Positions 44,153 to 53,467 of a DNA stretch of 64,000 nt are shown here, in pieces. A program made the translations under genes and the position numbers. Within the stretch, counting starts at the first letter, position 1. Each line of letters opens with the position of its first letter. The notes beneath the pieces are model-generated. The model made no database searches, was not told the DNA's origin, and saw only the letters and a list, made by a program, of their open reading frames with translations. This stretch comes from Oligoflexia bacterium (GTDB lineage: Bacteria > Bdellovibrionota > Bacteriovoracia > Bacteriovoracales > Bacteriovoracaceae): contig JADGAN010000022.1 of the NCBI GenBank assembly GCA_015231955.1, positions 22,623-86,622 of the forward strand. The letters run 5' to 3'.

Positions 44153-44509
44153 ATGAAAAGATTACTGCTACTACTATCGCTATTCCTACTTTGCTTACTG
44201 CCACTAAGCTATGCCCAAGAGAGTGCACCAGCTGGAGCTGGAGCTGGTGCTGGCGTTTGTGCCGATGACGTTGCTAAATTTTGTTCTAGCGCTGCAGACA
44301 AGAGTAAAAAGGAAATTCGTACCTGCCTTAAACAGCATGTGCATGAACTCTCTCCCGATTGTCAGGCCAAACAAAACATGAAAAAAGCAAAACAACAGAT
44401 GCGAGGCCATAAAGATAAAAAGAAGGGTTGTAAGTGCAAAAGTGAGTGTGATGGTAACTGCCCAAATAAACCAGCACAAGCTGAAGAAAAGAAAAGCGAA
44501 ACGAATTAA
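44153..44509 (+). CDS. Exported protein with GLG1-type Cys-rich repeat
   Basis: A protein of 118 residues. The signal peptide (to AYA-like LSYA, about residue 21) is followed by an Ala/Gly linker and one Cys-rich repeat: CADDVAKFCSSAADKSKKE with IRTCLKQHVHELSPDC, which has the CxxDxxxFC ... CLxxHxxxLSxxC spacing of the GLG1 repeat (PF00839). A Lys-rich segment with CKCKSECDGNC ends the protein. The repeat is best known from a eukaryotic Golgi protein but occurs in bacterial exported proteins as well. CTGGAGG lies before the ATG. The end overlaps the convergent TPR gene by 4 bases. Confidence 0.75.
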   Translation: MKRLLLLLSLFLLCLLPLSYAQESAPAGAGAGAGVCADDVAKFCSSAADKSKKEIRTCLKQHVHELSPDCQAKQNMKKAKQQMRGHKDKKKGCKCKSECDGNCPNKPAQAEEKKSETN

Positions 44510-46014
44510 CGAAACTCACCACGCTTAAGATATTCGATATGCTTTACGACTGACTCCTTCTCGATTGCCAAAACCCAATCCTCTTTTAAAAGGGACTCCA
44601 TTCGTAAAATCGCCTCCTCACGCTCTCCCTTGATTGCTTTGGCCATCGACCAATTCCAATAGAGTGCAAGATCACGCACCCCTTGGTTAATATACTTTTG
44701 AGTCAGCAGGATAACTTGATTATATTGTCCTTGCTGTCCAAGTGTTCCTGCTACCCTTGCCACCCAGTAGGACTTTTGCTCCTCATTGCTGATAAGATCG
44801 ATATACTTCATTTGAAAATCACACTCAGCACTTAAATTACCAGCAAATTTGATCGAAGAGAGAAAACTGATAATGGCATAATTGCGATACTGCATAAAGA
44901 GTTCGATCATACGCTCACCGGCCCTCTCCTCATCAAAGAGAGTTTTATAGGAATCGTAATAGAGCGACAGGGTATCCGAGGAGAAGTCTCCACAAGCAAA
45001 ACAGATTTCAAAACTTTTTATCCGCTGCTCATGAGTTTGAATTTTTCCTAAGTTCATCAAGATCCCGACATCGCGTGGGAATTGTGCCAATCCCTCCTCC
45101 CACACTTTGCGAGCACCATCATCACTAGCGCGCATACGCAAACTAAAACCTTCAAAAAGGTACCACATATTCAAAGCAGCAATCTCCGCGAAAAGTTTAC
45201 GCTCTCCATATTTAGACCATAGCTCTAAAAAAAGTGTGCGCCGATTATCACGAATAATATTCAGAAAAATATTCACGCGCTCTGCCTGTGTCTTCGCCTC
45301 CTCCATGCTCTTCTTGATCGCTTTTTCAAAATCGTCTTGGGTGATAAAGCGCACACTGGAGGGGTCTTTGGGATCGCTATAGATACGAACATACACTCCC
45401 AGCTTTTCCAATTGTTCTAAACAAAAGTAGTCACCACCCCCTAATAGCTTTAACCCCTGTTGAAACACCGTAATCGCACGCTCACGATATTTTGTAACAT
45501 CTTTGTCCATTAAAATCATCAGCGAGCGCCCGAGATTGGTCAGTAGCAGTGGGTTTTCTGGATCGTACTGCAACCCCTCTTCATAAATTTCACACGACTC
45601 TTCCACTAAAGAGAGTTCGCGCAAAGCAAATCCTAAATTTAAACGCCCATTGCTAAAAAAGGGGTAGATCGCCAGTGCCTTTCTATAACTCATTTCTGCC
45701 GCTTTCAGTGCCTTCTCTTTTAAATTTTTATCTCCCTCTAGGAAGTGTGGAAACGCCTCTAAGTAGAGCTTATGACGCTGTTGAAACTCTTTCTCTAATG
45801 AGTCGCAGAGCTTCGGTTTATTTTGCAAAAGATCACAATAACGCTTCATGATCTCATAGGCGGGAAGAGGATTTTGTTTTTCAACACTTACAGTATAGTT
45901 ATAAAAATCTTCATAATCTGCTCCGTAGACGATTTTAGGAAGCCCCAGCGCTCGCGCAATTTTCGAAGGGAGTTCAAACTTTTTATTCCACATTTTAGCA
46001 AAATCAAAAAACAT
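44506..46014 (-). CDS. TPR-repeat protein
   Basis: A protein of 502 residues, helical throughout, with no signal peptide or membrane segment. TPR units are visible at about 105-175 (KALKAAEMSYRKALAIYPFF; NLGFALRELSLVEESCEIYEEGLQYDPENP; LTNLGRSLM, each under 30 residues) and less clearly later (DVGILMNLGKIQ). It is a scaffold for protein contacts in the cytoplasm. Partners are unknown. The gene is isolated: convergent with the Cys-rich gene on one side and divergent from the catabolic block on the other, with only 61 bases between it and the DUF2877 gene. Confidence 0.75.
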   Translation of the reverse strand: MFFDFAKMWNKKFELPSKIARALGLPKIVYGADYEDFYNYTVSVEKQNPLPAYEIMKRYCDLLQNKPKLCDSLEKEFQQRHKLYLEAFPHFLEGDKNLKEKALKAAEMSYRKALAIYPFFSNGRLNLGFALRELSLVEESCEIYEEGLQYDPENPLLLTNLGRSLMILMDKDVTKYRERAITVFQQGLKLLGGGDYFCLEQLEKLGVYVRIYSDPKDPSSVRFITQDDFEKAIKKSMEEAKTQAERVNIFLNIIRDNRRTLFLELWSKYGERKLFAEIAALNMWYLFEGFSLRMRASDDGARKVWEEGLAQFPRDVGILMNLGKIQTHEQRIKSFEICFACGDFSSDTLSLYYDSYKTLFDEERAGERMIELFMQYRNYAIISFLSSIKFAGNLSAECDFQMKYIDLISNEEQKSYWVARVAGTLGQQGQYNQVILLTQKYINQGVRDLALYWNWSMAKAIKGEREEAILRMESLLKEDWVLAIEKESVVKHIEYLKRGEFR

Positions 46015-46075
46015 AAAAAGGCCCTTTATTTTATGGCTTGTACTAACTAAAAGTTAATGCTACTTTCATCCCCCT

Positions 46076-47038
46076 ATGAAATTCATCTGTGGAGACGAAA
46101 TACAACAAGGAAGCTACCCCATTCATTCCCGTTTTAAAAGGGCCGCCAACTATTTATCTGCTGATGGTAAACTCTTAAGCATCGTCTTAAACGAAAAGGC
46201 AGCAGGCCCTTTAAATCTTGTGCTCCTTAAAAAAAGCTCCTCCTACACTCCGTTACACACCAAGGCCCCCTCCATTGAAAACATCGACTCTGTCGTCGTT
46301 TATGATCGAAGTTGCAACTCTCCTTACCGTTTGCAACTCCTCCTGCTACAAGGCAAGGCCAGCTGGTACATCTTAAAAACAGAGGTCTCCACCTATCAAT
46401 CGGAGATTGCACTGCCAGCACAACAAACCTATCGCTGGCAAGAGCGCCTGCACGACTCGTGTACCAAACTTAAAGCGGCGATTTTAACCCAAGCTCCAGG
46501 CGACTCTCTCAGTTTTCTTTTAAATACAAAGATCACCTCCTCTGCAAACGCTTCTACTTTTGAAATGCATTTACAGCGCCATCTTAGTGAGGCAAAAGAG
46601 AGGATTCTAGAGAGAGCAGATATCACTGCTCTTGCTGCTTTTCGCGGAGTTGGCATCGGGCTTACGCCGGCAGGAGATGATTTTATTTTGGGTTTTATTT
46701 TAGCTATAAAGATTTTTCAATATATTTATCTTCATCGGCACAAGCAGTTAGCGGCCTATTTTGAACTAGGGAAACTTTGTGAAGAGATTGATCACATCGT
46801 CAGTAAAAATAGACAAGAGGAAACAGACGATCCACTCTTTCGTAACCACTTCCATGCACTTAAAGCAGGAAAGATCGGTTACCAAAGTAAGCAGTTGATC
46901 GCATCCCTCTTTACTGCAGACGCAGAGGAGATCCAAAAGAGTGTTACGCTGCTACTACAAATCGGACACTCTTCCGGCATCGACTTTGGCGTTGGACTGC
47001 TTTATGGAGTAGAGTTCTTAAATAAAAGGAGAGAGTAA
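46076..47038 (+). CDS. DUF2877 protein (AllH/YlbF-like)
   Basis: A protein of 320 residues. The conserved C-terminal stretch of DUF2877 is seen: RGVGIGLTPAGDDFILGFILA (about 195-215), DDPLFRNHFHALKAG and a final GHSSGIDFGVGLLYGVEFL. In E. coli the FdrA, YlbE and YlbF proteins (AllF, AllG, AllH) have been reported to act together as oxamate carbamoyltransferase, in allantoin nitrogen use; this is the AllH-type member. No ribosome site is evident at the ATG. It is the first of the three-gene set, 0 bases before the FdrA-like gene. The real substrate here is not known. Confidence 0.8.
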   Translation: MKFICGDEIQQGSYPIHSRFKRAANYLSADGKLLSIVLNEKAAGPLNLVLLKKSSSYTPLHTKAPSIENIDSVVVYDRSCNSPYRLQLLLLQGKASWYILKTEVSTYQSEIALPAQQTYRWQERLHDSCTKLKAAILTQAPGDSLSFLLNTKITSSANASTFEMHLQRHLSEAKERILERADITALAAFRGVGIGLTPAGDDFILGFILAIKIFQYIYLHRHKQLAAYFELGKLCEEIDHIVSKNRQEETDDPLFRNHFHALKAGKIGYQSKQLIASLFTADAEEIQKSVTLLLQIGHSSGIDFGVGLLYGVEFLNKRRE

Positions 47039-48598
47039 GTGAGTAAAGTGACCACAAAAACGTTAATCAAAAGCGGCGAGTACTACGACTCCGTCACCAT
47101 CATGATGCTTGCAAAAAAATTGCAAGAGCAAGCAGGGGTGGTTGACTCTGCCGTCGTCATGGGCAGCAAAGAGAATTTGGCGCTACTTTTGGCATCGGGG
47201 ATGAGCGATGAAAAGTTACAAAGTGCCACTCATAACGATCTTGTCATCGTGGTAAAATCGAGCAGTGAAGAGTTGGCCATCCAGGCCATCACTGCATTAG
47301 AAAGAGAGTTATCTCCACAAAAAAAGGCCACCACGAACACCAGCAATCGCCCCATCACCACGTTTGATAGCGCTTGTGAACAGCTTCCTGGTGCTAACTT
47401 AGCACTCATCTCTGTTGCCGGAGCATACGCAGGCAGTGTAGCACGTAATGCCTTAGAAAAGGGGCTCCACGTTTTACTCTTCTCCGATAATGTCTCTCTG
47501 GAAGAGGAGGTCGAGCTAAAAAAATTGGCGGTCTCAAAACAGCTGCTCTTGATGGGCCCCGATTGTGGAACTGCCATCATCAACGGTACCCCACTAGCGT
47601 TTGCCAATAAAGTGAAACAAGGATCGATTGGCATCGTCGGCGCTTCGGGGACGGGTACACAAGAGGTGACAACTCTCATCTCCAATTGGGGTGGTGGCAT
47701 CTCCCAAGCGATCGGTACTGGCGGTCGCGATTTAAAAGAGGAGGTGGGCGGTCTCACCTTTTTACTGGCCCTCGAGATGCTGGCCGCCGATCCCAAAACC
47801 AAAGTGATAGTGATGATCTCCAAGCCACCCCATAAAAGTGTGATGGAAAAGATCTTCACGCTTACCAAAAAGATCAAAGATAAACCTTTGATCGCGCTCT
47901 TTTTAGGTGCCAACAACAGTGAACTCTCCAAGCAAATGCCCAATATCACCTTTGTACAGACACTGGAAGAGGCCGCCTTTAAGTCCTTAGAGGCCATCGA
48001 TATCGTTCCCCTAAAGAGCAGTTGCGAAGAAAACCTCCTGGTAGCACCCCTAGTTAAGAAGATAAGCAAGCGATCTCCAAAGGCCAAATATTTACGCGCA
48101 CACTTTAGTGGCGGAACCTTTGCTATTGAGTCCCACCTGATCTTAAGTCACGAAGGGATTGCTCCACTCTACTCCAACTTAGCGGTTGCACACACCCAAA
48201 AGTTAGGCAATGTTCACGTAAGTCAAGGCCACACCATCTTAGATCTTGGAGAGGATGAGTTTACAGTTGGTCGTCCTCACCCGATGATTGACTTCTCATT
48301 ACGCCACAAGCGCATCTTAGAGGATGCTGCCAACAAGGAGACGGCGCTTATCCTACTTGATCTTGTACTTGGATATGGCTCGCACTTAGATCCCCTCTCT
48401 GAGCTTTTGCCACTCTTAAAGCAAGTACAGGAAGTACCCATGATCTTTTCGGTTTGCGGAACCGACTTAGATCCCCAAGTGCGCTCAAAAGTTGTGAGCG
48501 AGTTGCAAGCGGCAGGGGCCATCGTCTGTAACTCCAATGCGACAGCAACACTCTTAGCGGCCCAAGTGTTAAAAGCGCTCAACGAAAGGAGAAACTAA
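47039..48598 (+). CDS. fdrA: FdrA-family acyl-CoA synthetase-like protein (AllF-like)
   Basis: A protein of 519 residues starting with GTG, preceded by AAAGGAGAG. It has the FdrA layout, related to both subunits of succinyl-CoA synthetase: a CoA-binding-like fold with LLMGPDCGTAIINGTPLAFA (about 164-183), then IGIVGASGTGTQEVTTLIS, and SQAIGTGGRDL, where the catalytic His loop of SucD would be. A second ligase-like half contains YGSHLDPLSELLPLL. In E. coli FdrA is the catalytic partner of YlbE and YlbF in oxamate carbamoyltransferase. No carbamate kinase gene (allK/arcC-like) follows, as it does in E. coli. Confidence 0.85.
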   Translation: MSKVTTKTLIKSGEYYDSVTIMMLAKKLQEQAGVVDSAVVMGSKENLALLLASGMSDEKLQSATHNDLVIVVKSSSEELAIQAITALERELSPQKKATTNTSNRPITTFDSACEQLPGANLALISVAGAYAGSVARNALEKGLHVLLFSDNVSLEEEVELKKLAVSKQLLLMGPDCGTAIINGTPLAFANKVKQGSIGIVGASGTGTQEVTTLISNWGGGISQAIGTGGRDLKEEVGGLTFLLALEMLAADPKTKVIVMISKPPHKSVMEKIFTLTKKIKDKPLIALFLGANNSELSKQMPNITFVQTLEEAAFKSLEAIDIVPLKSSCEENLLVAPLVKKISKRSPKAKYLRAHFSGGTFAIESHLILSHEGIAPLYSNLAVAHTQKLGNVHVSQGHTILDLGEDEFTVGRPHPMIDFSLRHKRILEDAANKETALILLDLVLGYGSHLDPLSELLPLLKQVQEVPMIFSVCGTDLDPQVRSKVVSELQAAGAIVCNSNATATLLAAQVLKALNERRN

Positions 48599-48602
48599 AA
48601 AC

Positions 48603-50006
48603 ATGAATAGCAATCTTTTTACCTCACCCTTAAAAGTTATCAATATCGGACTTACCTCTTTTAAAGAGGCCCTCGATCAAGTGGAGACTCCCTCGCTACA
48701 ACTAGCGTGGCGACCACCGCTAGTGGCGGCCGATCTCTATAAATGCGCACAGAAAACGCTCGCTTCTAATTCTAAACAGCAGACCATTGCTACGGCCAAT
48801 AAGCTTGCTGTAGAGAAGTTGCTCGCTGCTCGTCCCACCCTGATTGGCATGGGACAAGCGAGTGAGGTGATCCCGGGCATGCACCAAGATCTTATCCTGC
48901 ACGCAGGCCCACCGATTACTTGGGAGCGCATGTGCGGCCCGATGAAGGGCGCAGTGATTGGTGCTTTGATTTATGAAGGGAGGGCCCCTAGCTTTGAAGC
49001 GGCAGAAAAATTAATTCTTGATGGGTGTATCAAATTTGATCCATGCCACGAACACCAATGTGTAGGCCCGATGGCCGGAGTCATCTCTCCCTCTATGCCG
49101 GTCTTTATCATCAAAAATGAAAGTGAAGGCAATTTAAGTTTTGCCACGATGAATGAGGGATTAGGAAAGGTACTGCGCTATGGGGCCAATAGCAGTGAAG
49201 TGATCTCACGCCTTAAGTGGATGGAACAAGAGCTCTATCCGCTACTGGCAGAGACGCTCAAAGCAATAGGCAACCTTGACCTCAAAGCGATCATGGCACA
49301 AGCGCTACACATGGGTGATGAGGTTCACAATCGCAATCGCGCGGCCACCTCTCTCTTCTTCCGGCAAATTGCTCCTGTGATGGCAAAACTTCCAGGCGCT
49401 TCAGAGGCACTCTCCTTCATTAACTCCAATGACCACTTCTTTTTAAACCTCTCTATGGCCGCTGCCAAAGCGTCACTCGATCCCCTTGCAAACGTTGCTA
49501 ACTCCTCACTAGTCTACACCATGGCCCGCAATGGAACCGATTTTGGCATCAAGATCGCAGGACTGGGTAACCGCTGGTTTACAGGAACTGCACCCATTCC
49601 TAAAGCACTCTACTTTCCTGGATACAGTGAGGCCGATGCCAATCCCGATATTGGGGATAGTGCTATCACTGAAACGTATGGGGTGGGTGGAATGGCGATG
49701 GCCGCCTCTCCCGCCATTGTGCAATTTGTGGGTGGGAATGTTAGTGATGCCATCAACTACACCTTGCAAATGTATGAGATCACCGCTTGTGAAAATAGCA
49801 GCTACCAAATTCCTTATTTAAATTTCAGAGGATCACCAACAGCAATTGACCTCTTAAAAGTGATCGATAAAAATATTTTACCCGTCATCAACACCGGGGT
49901 GGCCCATAAACTCCCTGGTGTAGGCCAAGTGGGCGCTGGAGTTTTAAATGCGCCTAGTGAACCTTTCGTTAAAGCTTACCTTGAATTTATTGAATCTATA
50001 AAGTGA
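48603..50006 (+). CDS. DUF1116 protein (AllG/YlbE-like)
   Basis: A protein of 467 residues. Family-like segments are LQLAWRPPLVAADLYKC near the start, HAGPPITWERMCGPMKGAVIGALIYEGRAP (in two parts, about 100-130), HECVGPMAGVISPSMPVF-like HQCVGPMAGVISPSMP, and EVHNRNRAATSLFFR. It is the third member of the FdrA-YlbE-YlbF type set. AAAGGAG lies before the ATG. About 100 bases separate it from the 2-oxo acid dehydrogenase genes; a sigma-54 promoter match lies in that gap, so the three genes may be a separate unit. Confidence 0.85.
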   Translation: MNSNLFTSPLKVINIGLTSFKEALDQVETPSLQLAWRPPLVAADLYKCAQKTLASNSKQQTIATANKLAVEKLLAARPTLIGMGQASEVIPGMHQDLILHAGPPITWERMCGPMKGAVIGALIYEGRAPSFEAAEKLILDGCIKFDPCHEHQCVGPMAGVISPSMPVFIIKNESEGNLSFATMNEGLGKVLRYGANSSEVISRLKWMEQELYPLLAETLKAIGNLDLKAIMAQALHMGDEVHNRNRAATSLFFRQIAPVMAKLPGASEALSFINSNDHFFLNLSMAAAKASLDPLANVANSSLVYTMARNGTDFGIKIAGLGNRWFTGTAPIPKALYFPGYSEADANPDIGDSAITETYGVGGMAMAASPAIVQFVGGNVSDAINYTLQMYEITACENSSYQIPYLNFRGSPTAIDLLKVIDKNILPVINTGVAHKLPGVGQVGAGVLNAPSEPFVKAYLEFIESIK

Positions 50007-50047
50007 CAAAGCTGACACAGTTGTAACCCTCCAAAGCGACTATTTCC

Positions 50048-50064
50048 TTGGCCTCCAACTTGCA
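50048..50064 (+). promoter_or_regulatory. Sigma-54 (-24/-12) promoter match
   Basis: TTGGCCTCCAACTTGCA, with GG (50050-50051) and GC (50062-50063) exactly 10 bases apart, as required for RpoN. A start site about 12 bases after the GC would leave a leader of roughly 30 bases to the E1-alpha ATG at 50105, which has AAGGAGG. An enhancer-binding activator would be needed; none is encoded in the window. Confidence 0.6.
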
Positions 50065-50104
50065 TTTTCTTTCATGAATCTTTTAAAGAGGACAAGGAGG
50101 TAGT

Positions 50105-51214
50105 ATGCCCTTGGAAGTAATTGGAACATTTAACGTCTCAAGATTGCAAGTTTTGGATCACAATGGAGAGCTAGACCAGGAGTTTGACCCCAAACTAAGC
50201 TCTGACAAACTACTAAAGCTCTACTACTACATGCTGCTAAATCGCCGAACAGATGAGCGCATGGTAAAACTACAGAGGCAAGGACGCTTAGGCACCTTTG
50301 GAGCAAGCACCGGACAAGAGGCCACTATTTGTGCAGCAACCTTAGCAATGGGTGAGCGCGATTGGTTTGTGCCCAGCTACCGCGAATCCTTTGGTGCAGT
50401 CATGCGGGGAATGCAGCTCAGTAAAATCTTTCTTTATTGGAGTGGCCATGAAGAGGGGAACTACACTCCAGAGGCACCACGCACGCTTCCCATACAAGTC
50501 ATCGTGGGATCGCAAGCACTCCACGCTGTCGGCATTGCTTATGCCATAAAATATCGTAGGGAAAAAGAGAGCGCTGTGGTTACCTTTTTTGGTGATGGTG
50601 CTACCTCACAAGGTGATATCCATGAGGCCATGAACTTTGCATCGGTGTGGAAAGTCCCTGTGGTCTTTATCTGCCAAAACAATCAGTGGGCCATCTCTCA
50701 ACCACGAAGCCGACAAACCAATGCAAAAACGATTGCACAGAGAGCTTACGCCTACGATATGCCAGGCATACAGGTCGACGGCAACGACGCTTTAGCAGTT
50801 TATAAGGTGACGAAAGAGGCGCTTGAACGCGCTTATCAAGGGCAAGGCCCCTCGTTTATCGAGGCAGAAAATTATCGCTTAACCATGCATACAACCGCCG
50901 ATGATCCTACAAAATATAGAAAAAATGAAGAGGTGGATTTTTGGTGGCAGCGAGAGCCCTTAAAACGTTTTAGAGCTTTCTTAGAGAGCAAGGCCCTTTG
51001 GTCGGAAGCGCAACAAGTAAAATTGGAGGAGCAACTAAATCAAGAGATTGAAACGGCAGTTCGTGACTTTGAATCTCAGAAAAACTTTAAAGTAGACGCC
51101 CCCTTTGAGCACATTTTTGGGACTACCCATAGTGTGATTGAATCGCAACGAGCAGAATTTCTAGCAGAACAACTAAAGCGGCAACAGCAAGAGCAAGAGC
51201 AGGAAAGGAGATAG
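50105..51214 (+). CDS. pdhA: 2-Oxo acid dehydrogenase E1 component, alpha subunit
   Basis: A protein of 369 residues that decarboxylates a 2-oxo acid with thiamine diphosphate, in the heterotetrameric (alpha2beta2) E1 type. Seen are NRRTDERMVKLQRQGRLGTF (about 52-71), GASTGQEA, and the TPP motif FFGDGATSQGDIHEAMNFA ending NNQWAIS (about 160-200). The pyruvate and branched-chain E1 types are close and cannot be told apart surely by eye; the genes downstream (acyl-CoA dehydrogenase, methylcitrate cycle) favour branched-chain 2-oxo acids, so bkdA would be an alternative name. The C-terminal Gln/Glu-rich tail (RQQQEQEQERR) is unusual. Confidence 0.9.
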   Translation: MPLEVIGTFNVSRLQVLDHNGELDQEFDPKLSSDKLLKLYYYMLLNRRTDERMVKLQRQGRLGTFGASTGQEATICAATLAMGERDWFVPSYRESFGAVMRGMQLSKIFLYWSGHEEGNYTPEAPRTLPIQVIVGSQALHAVGIAYAIKYRREKESAVVTFFGDGATSQGDIHEAMNFASVWKVPVVFICQNNQWAISQPRSRQTNAKTIAQRAYAYDMPGIQVDGNDALAVYKVTKEALERAYQGQGPSFIEAENYRLTMHTTADDPTKYRKNEEVDFWWQREPLKRFRAFLESKALWSEAQQVKLEEQLNQEIETAVRDFESQKNFKVDAPFEHIFGTTHSVIESQRAEFLAEQLKRQQQEQEQERR

Positions 51215-51216
51215 GT

Positions 51217-52197
51217 ATGGCAAAATTAAACATGGTTCAGGCGATTAACCTTGCTCTCGACCAAGAGATGGCTCGCGACTCACGCGTAATCATGATGGGA
51301 GAGGATATTGGAGTGAATGGAGGAGTTTTTAGAGCAACAGATGGTCTCTTTGCAAAGTATGGAGAAGAGCGAGTGATCGACTCTCCCCTGGCAGAGGCCG
51401 GAATCGTGGGTTCGGCGCTGGGGATGGCGATCGCTGGGCTGATTCCCGTGGTAGAAATTCAATTTGCCGGATTTTCTTATATCGCTTTTGGGCAACTCGA
51501 AAGCAACGTCTCCCGCTATCGCTGGCGCACCCAAGGATTATATACAGCACCGATGGTGGTGAGAATGCCCTACGGCGCTGGTGTGCACGCTATCGAGCAC
51601 CATTCAGAGAGTCGCGAGGCGTACTTCGCTCACACTCCCGGGCTTAAAGTGGTCACTCCCTCTACGCCTCGAAACGCACGCGCACTACTCGTCAGTGCCA
51701 TTCGTGACCCCGACCCGGTGATCTTTCTAGAGCCCACGAAATCTTATCGCGCCTTCAAAGAGGAGGTGCCGGAGGAGGAGGAGAGCTATCCTATCGGCAA
51801 GGCAGAGATCGTACAAGAGGGTAGCGACCTCACGCTCGTCTCCTTTGGAGCGATGATGAGAGTTGCACTAAAAGCGGTAGAAGAGTTGCAAAAACAGAGG
51901 AAAATCGGCATCGAGCTGATCGACCTTTTAACCATTTCTCCCCTGGATATCGACACCCTTTGCACCTCTGTCAAGAAGACTGGCCGTTTGGTGATTGTTC
52001 AAGAGGCCCCCGGGTCCTTTAGCGTTGCCTCGGAAATTATCGCTCTTATCAACGATAAAGCGCTGATGTCTTTGAAAGCACCCATCAAGCGCGTGACTGG
52101 GTATGATATGGTCATCCCCTACTTTTTTAGAGAGGAGATGTACCTCCCACATCCTGAACAAGTAGTTCGCGCCATCGAAGAGACACTCTCATATTAA
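51217..52197 (+). CDS. pdhB: 2-Oxo acid dehydrogenase E1 component, beta subunit
   Basis: A protein of 326 residues, the transketolase-like beta subunit. It has MNMVQAINLALDQEM-type start, MMGEDIGVNGGVFRATDGL, DSPLAEAGIVGSALGMA and the C-terminal RVTGYDMVIPYF. It completes the E1 active site with the alpha subunit, just 2 bases upstream. GGAAAGGAGATAG lies before the ATG. As with E1-alpha the pyruvate or branched-chain specificity is open. Confidence 0.9.
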   Translation: MAKLNMVQAINLALDQEMARDSRVIMMGEDIGVNGGVFRATDGLFAKYGEERVIDSPLAEAGIVGSALGMAIAGLIPVVEIQFAGFSYIAFGQLESNVSRYRWRTQGLYTAPMVVRMPYGAGVHAIEHHSESREAYFAHTPGLKVVTPSTPRNARALLVSAIRDPDPVIFLEPTKSYRAFKEEVPEEEESYPIGKAEIVQEGSDLTLVSFGAMMRVALKAVEELQKQRKIGIELIDLLTISPLDIDTLCTSVKKTGRLVIVQEAPGSFSVASEIIALINDKALMSLKAPIKRVTGYDMVIPYFFREEMYLPHPEQVVRAIEETLSY

Positions 52198-52228
52198 ACG
52201 AAATGATGTTATGATAGGAGAATTGGTT

Positions 52229-53464
52229 ATGAGTGAATTTAAATTACCAGACCTCGGTGAAGGTATTCATGAAGCAGATCTTGTCAAGTGGCACACTAAA
52301 GTGGGTGATGAGATCAAAGAAGATGCACCTCTAGTCGACGTAGAGACAGATAAGGCCTTAGTCACCATACCCTCCCCTTTTGCAGGAAGAGTGAACAAAC
52401 TTCTCGGTGAGGTAGGAGATAAAATCAAAGTTGGTGATCTCCTGGTGATTATTGAAAGTGGAGGTAGTGAGCAGAAAAGTGCAACAGTGGCCTCACCAGT
52501 AACAACAGTGGCAACACTCGCAACACCAGCAACCAGAAAGATGGCACGCGAGCTGGGTATTGATATCAATCTGGTTAAAGGCAGTGGCCCTGCGGGCAGG
52601 GTGACAAACGACGACCTTTTGTTGTATCAGCAATTGCCCAAAACTGCAGATGAACCGAAAAAGATTCATCCCGCCTCACCCATTCCTAGTCCCATTCCTA
52701 GTCCTAGTCCGATTCCAACTTCTACTCCTTTTTCTATTCCTTTTTTCGCTATCGATGCTCTCCCCGATTTCACCAGCTTTGGCCACATAGAACGAGTTCC
52801 ACTGCGTTCTATTCGTCGCACGATCGCCAAAAAGATGGTGCAATCCAACTTGATCGCTCCGCAAGTGGCCCACATGGACGATGCCGATATTACCGCTTTA
52901 AATGCATTACGATCTTCGCAAGAAAAAAAGAGCGTGAGTGTACTCTCCTTTATCATCAAGGCGTCGCTAGTGGCCCTCAAAAAATTTCCCTCCTTTAACG
53001 CTAGCATCGATGCCAAGAGCGAGGAGCTAATTTTAAAAAAATATTACAATATCGGCATTGCCGTTAACACCGAGAGAGGACTGATCGTGCCTGTACTAAA
53101 GGGGGCCGATCATTTAAGTCTTTTGCAAATTTCAAAAGGTATTGCCGAGCTGGCAGCTCACGCCAGAGCGGCCGATCTCAATCTTGCCACACTCCAAGGG
53201 AGCAGCTTTACCATTACCAACATTGGTGCGATCGGTGGTAGCTATGCAGTTCCTCTGCTGAACTATCCCGATGTTGCTATCCTCGCCTTAGGTAAGGCCC
53301 AAGAGAAGGTGGTGGTCAGAGAGGGAGCGATGGTGATCCGCACGATCTTACCGCTTACCCTAACTTTCGATCATCGAGTTGTTGATGGTGCTGATGCCGC
53401 TCACTTTATGAGTGAAGTGGTGAAGCTCCTCTCCGATCCACATAAACTTTTTTGGGAGATGTAA
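52229..53464 (+). CDS. pdhC: 2-Oxo acid dehydrogenase E2 component (dihydrolipoyl acyltransferase)
   Basis: A protein of 411 residues with three domains. The lipoyl domain is residues 1-75, with the lipoyl Lys42 in VETDKALV. A peripheral-subunit-binding domain spans about 95-130 (RKMARELGIDINLVKGSG). A Pro/Ser-rich hinge (PIPSPIPSPSPIPTSTP) then leads to the catalytic core, with TLTFDHRVVDGADAAHFM at about 378-395 holding the active-site His and Asp. The single lipoyl domain is like branched-chain or Gram-positive E2 proteins. The first ATG (52211) lacks a site; AGGAG lies 8 bases before 52229, which I took. Confidence 0.92.
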   Translation: MSEFKLPDLGEGIHEADLVKWHTKVGDEIKEDAPLVDVETDKALVTIPSPFAGRVNKLLGEVGDKIKVGDLLVIIESGGSEQKSATVASPVTTVATLATPATRKMARELGIDINLVKGSGPAGRVTNDDLLLYQQLPKTADEPKKIHPASPIPSPIPSPSPIPTSTPFSIPFFAIDALPDFTSFGHIERVPLRSIRRTIAKKMVQSNLIAPQVAHMDDADITALNALRSSQEKKSVSVLSFIIKASLVALKKFPSFNASIDAKSEELILKKYYNIGIAVNTERGLIVPVLKGADHLSLLQISKGIAELAAHARAADLNLATLQGSSFTITNIGAIGGSYAVPLLNYPDVAILALGKAQEKVVVREGAMVIRTILPLTLTFDHRVVDGADAAHFMSEVVKLLSDPHKLFWEM

Positions 53465-53467
53465 CTT

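Noticed and set aside
47230..48087. A 285-codon open frame antisense to fdrA
   Set aside because: The plus strand is a clear FdrA protein; the reverse frame is Ser/Pro/Leu-rich shadow sequence without family features or ribosome site.
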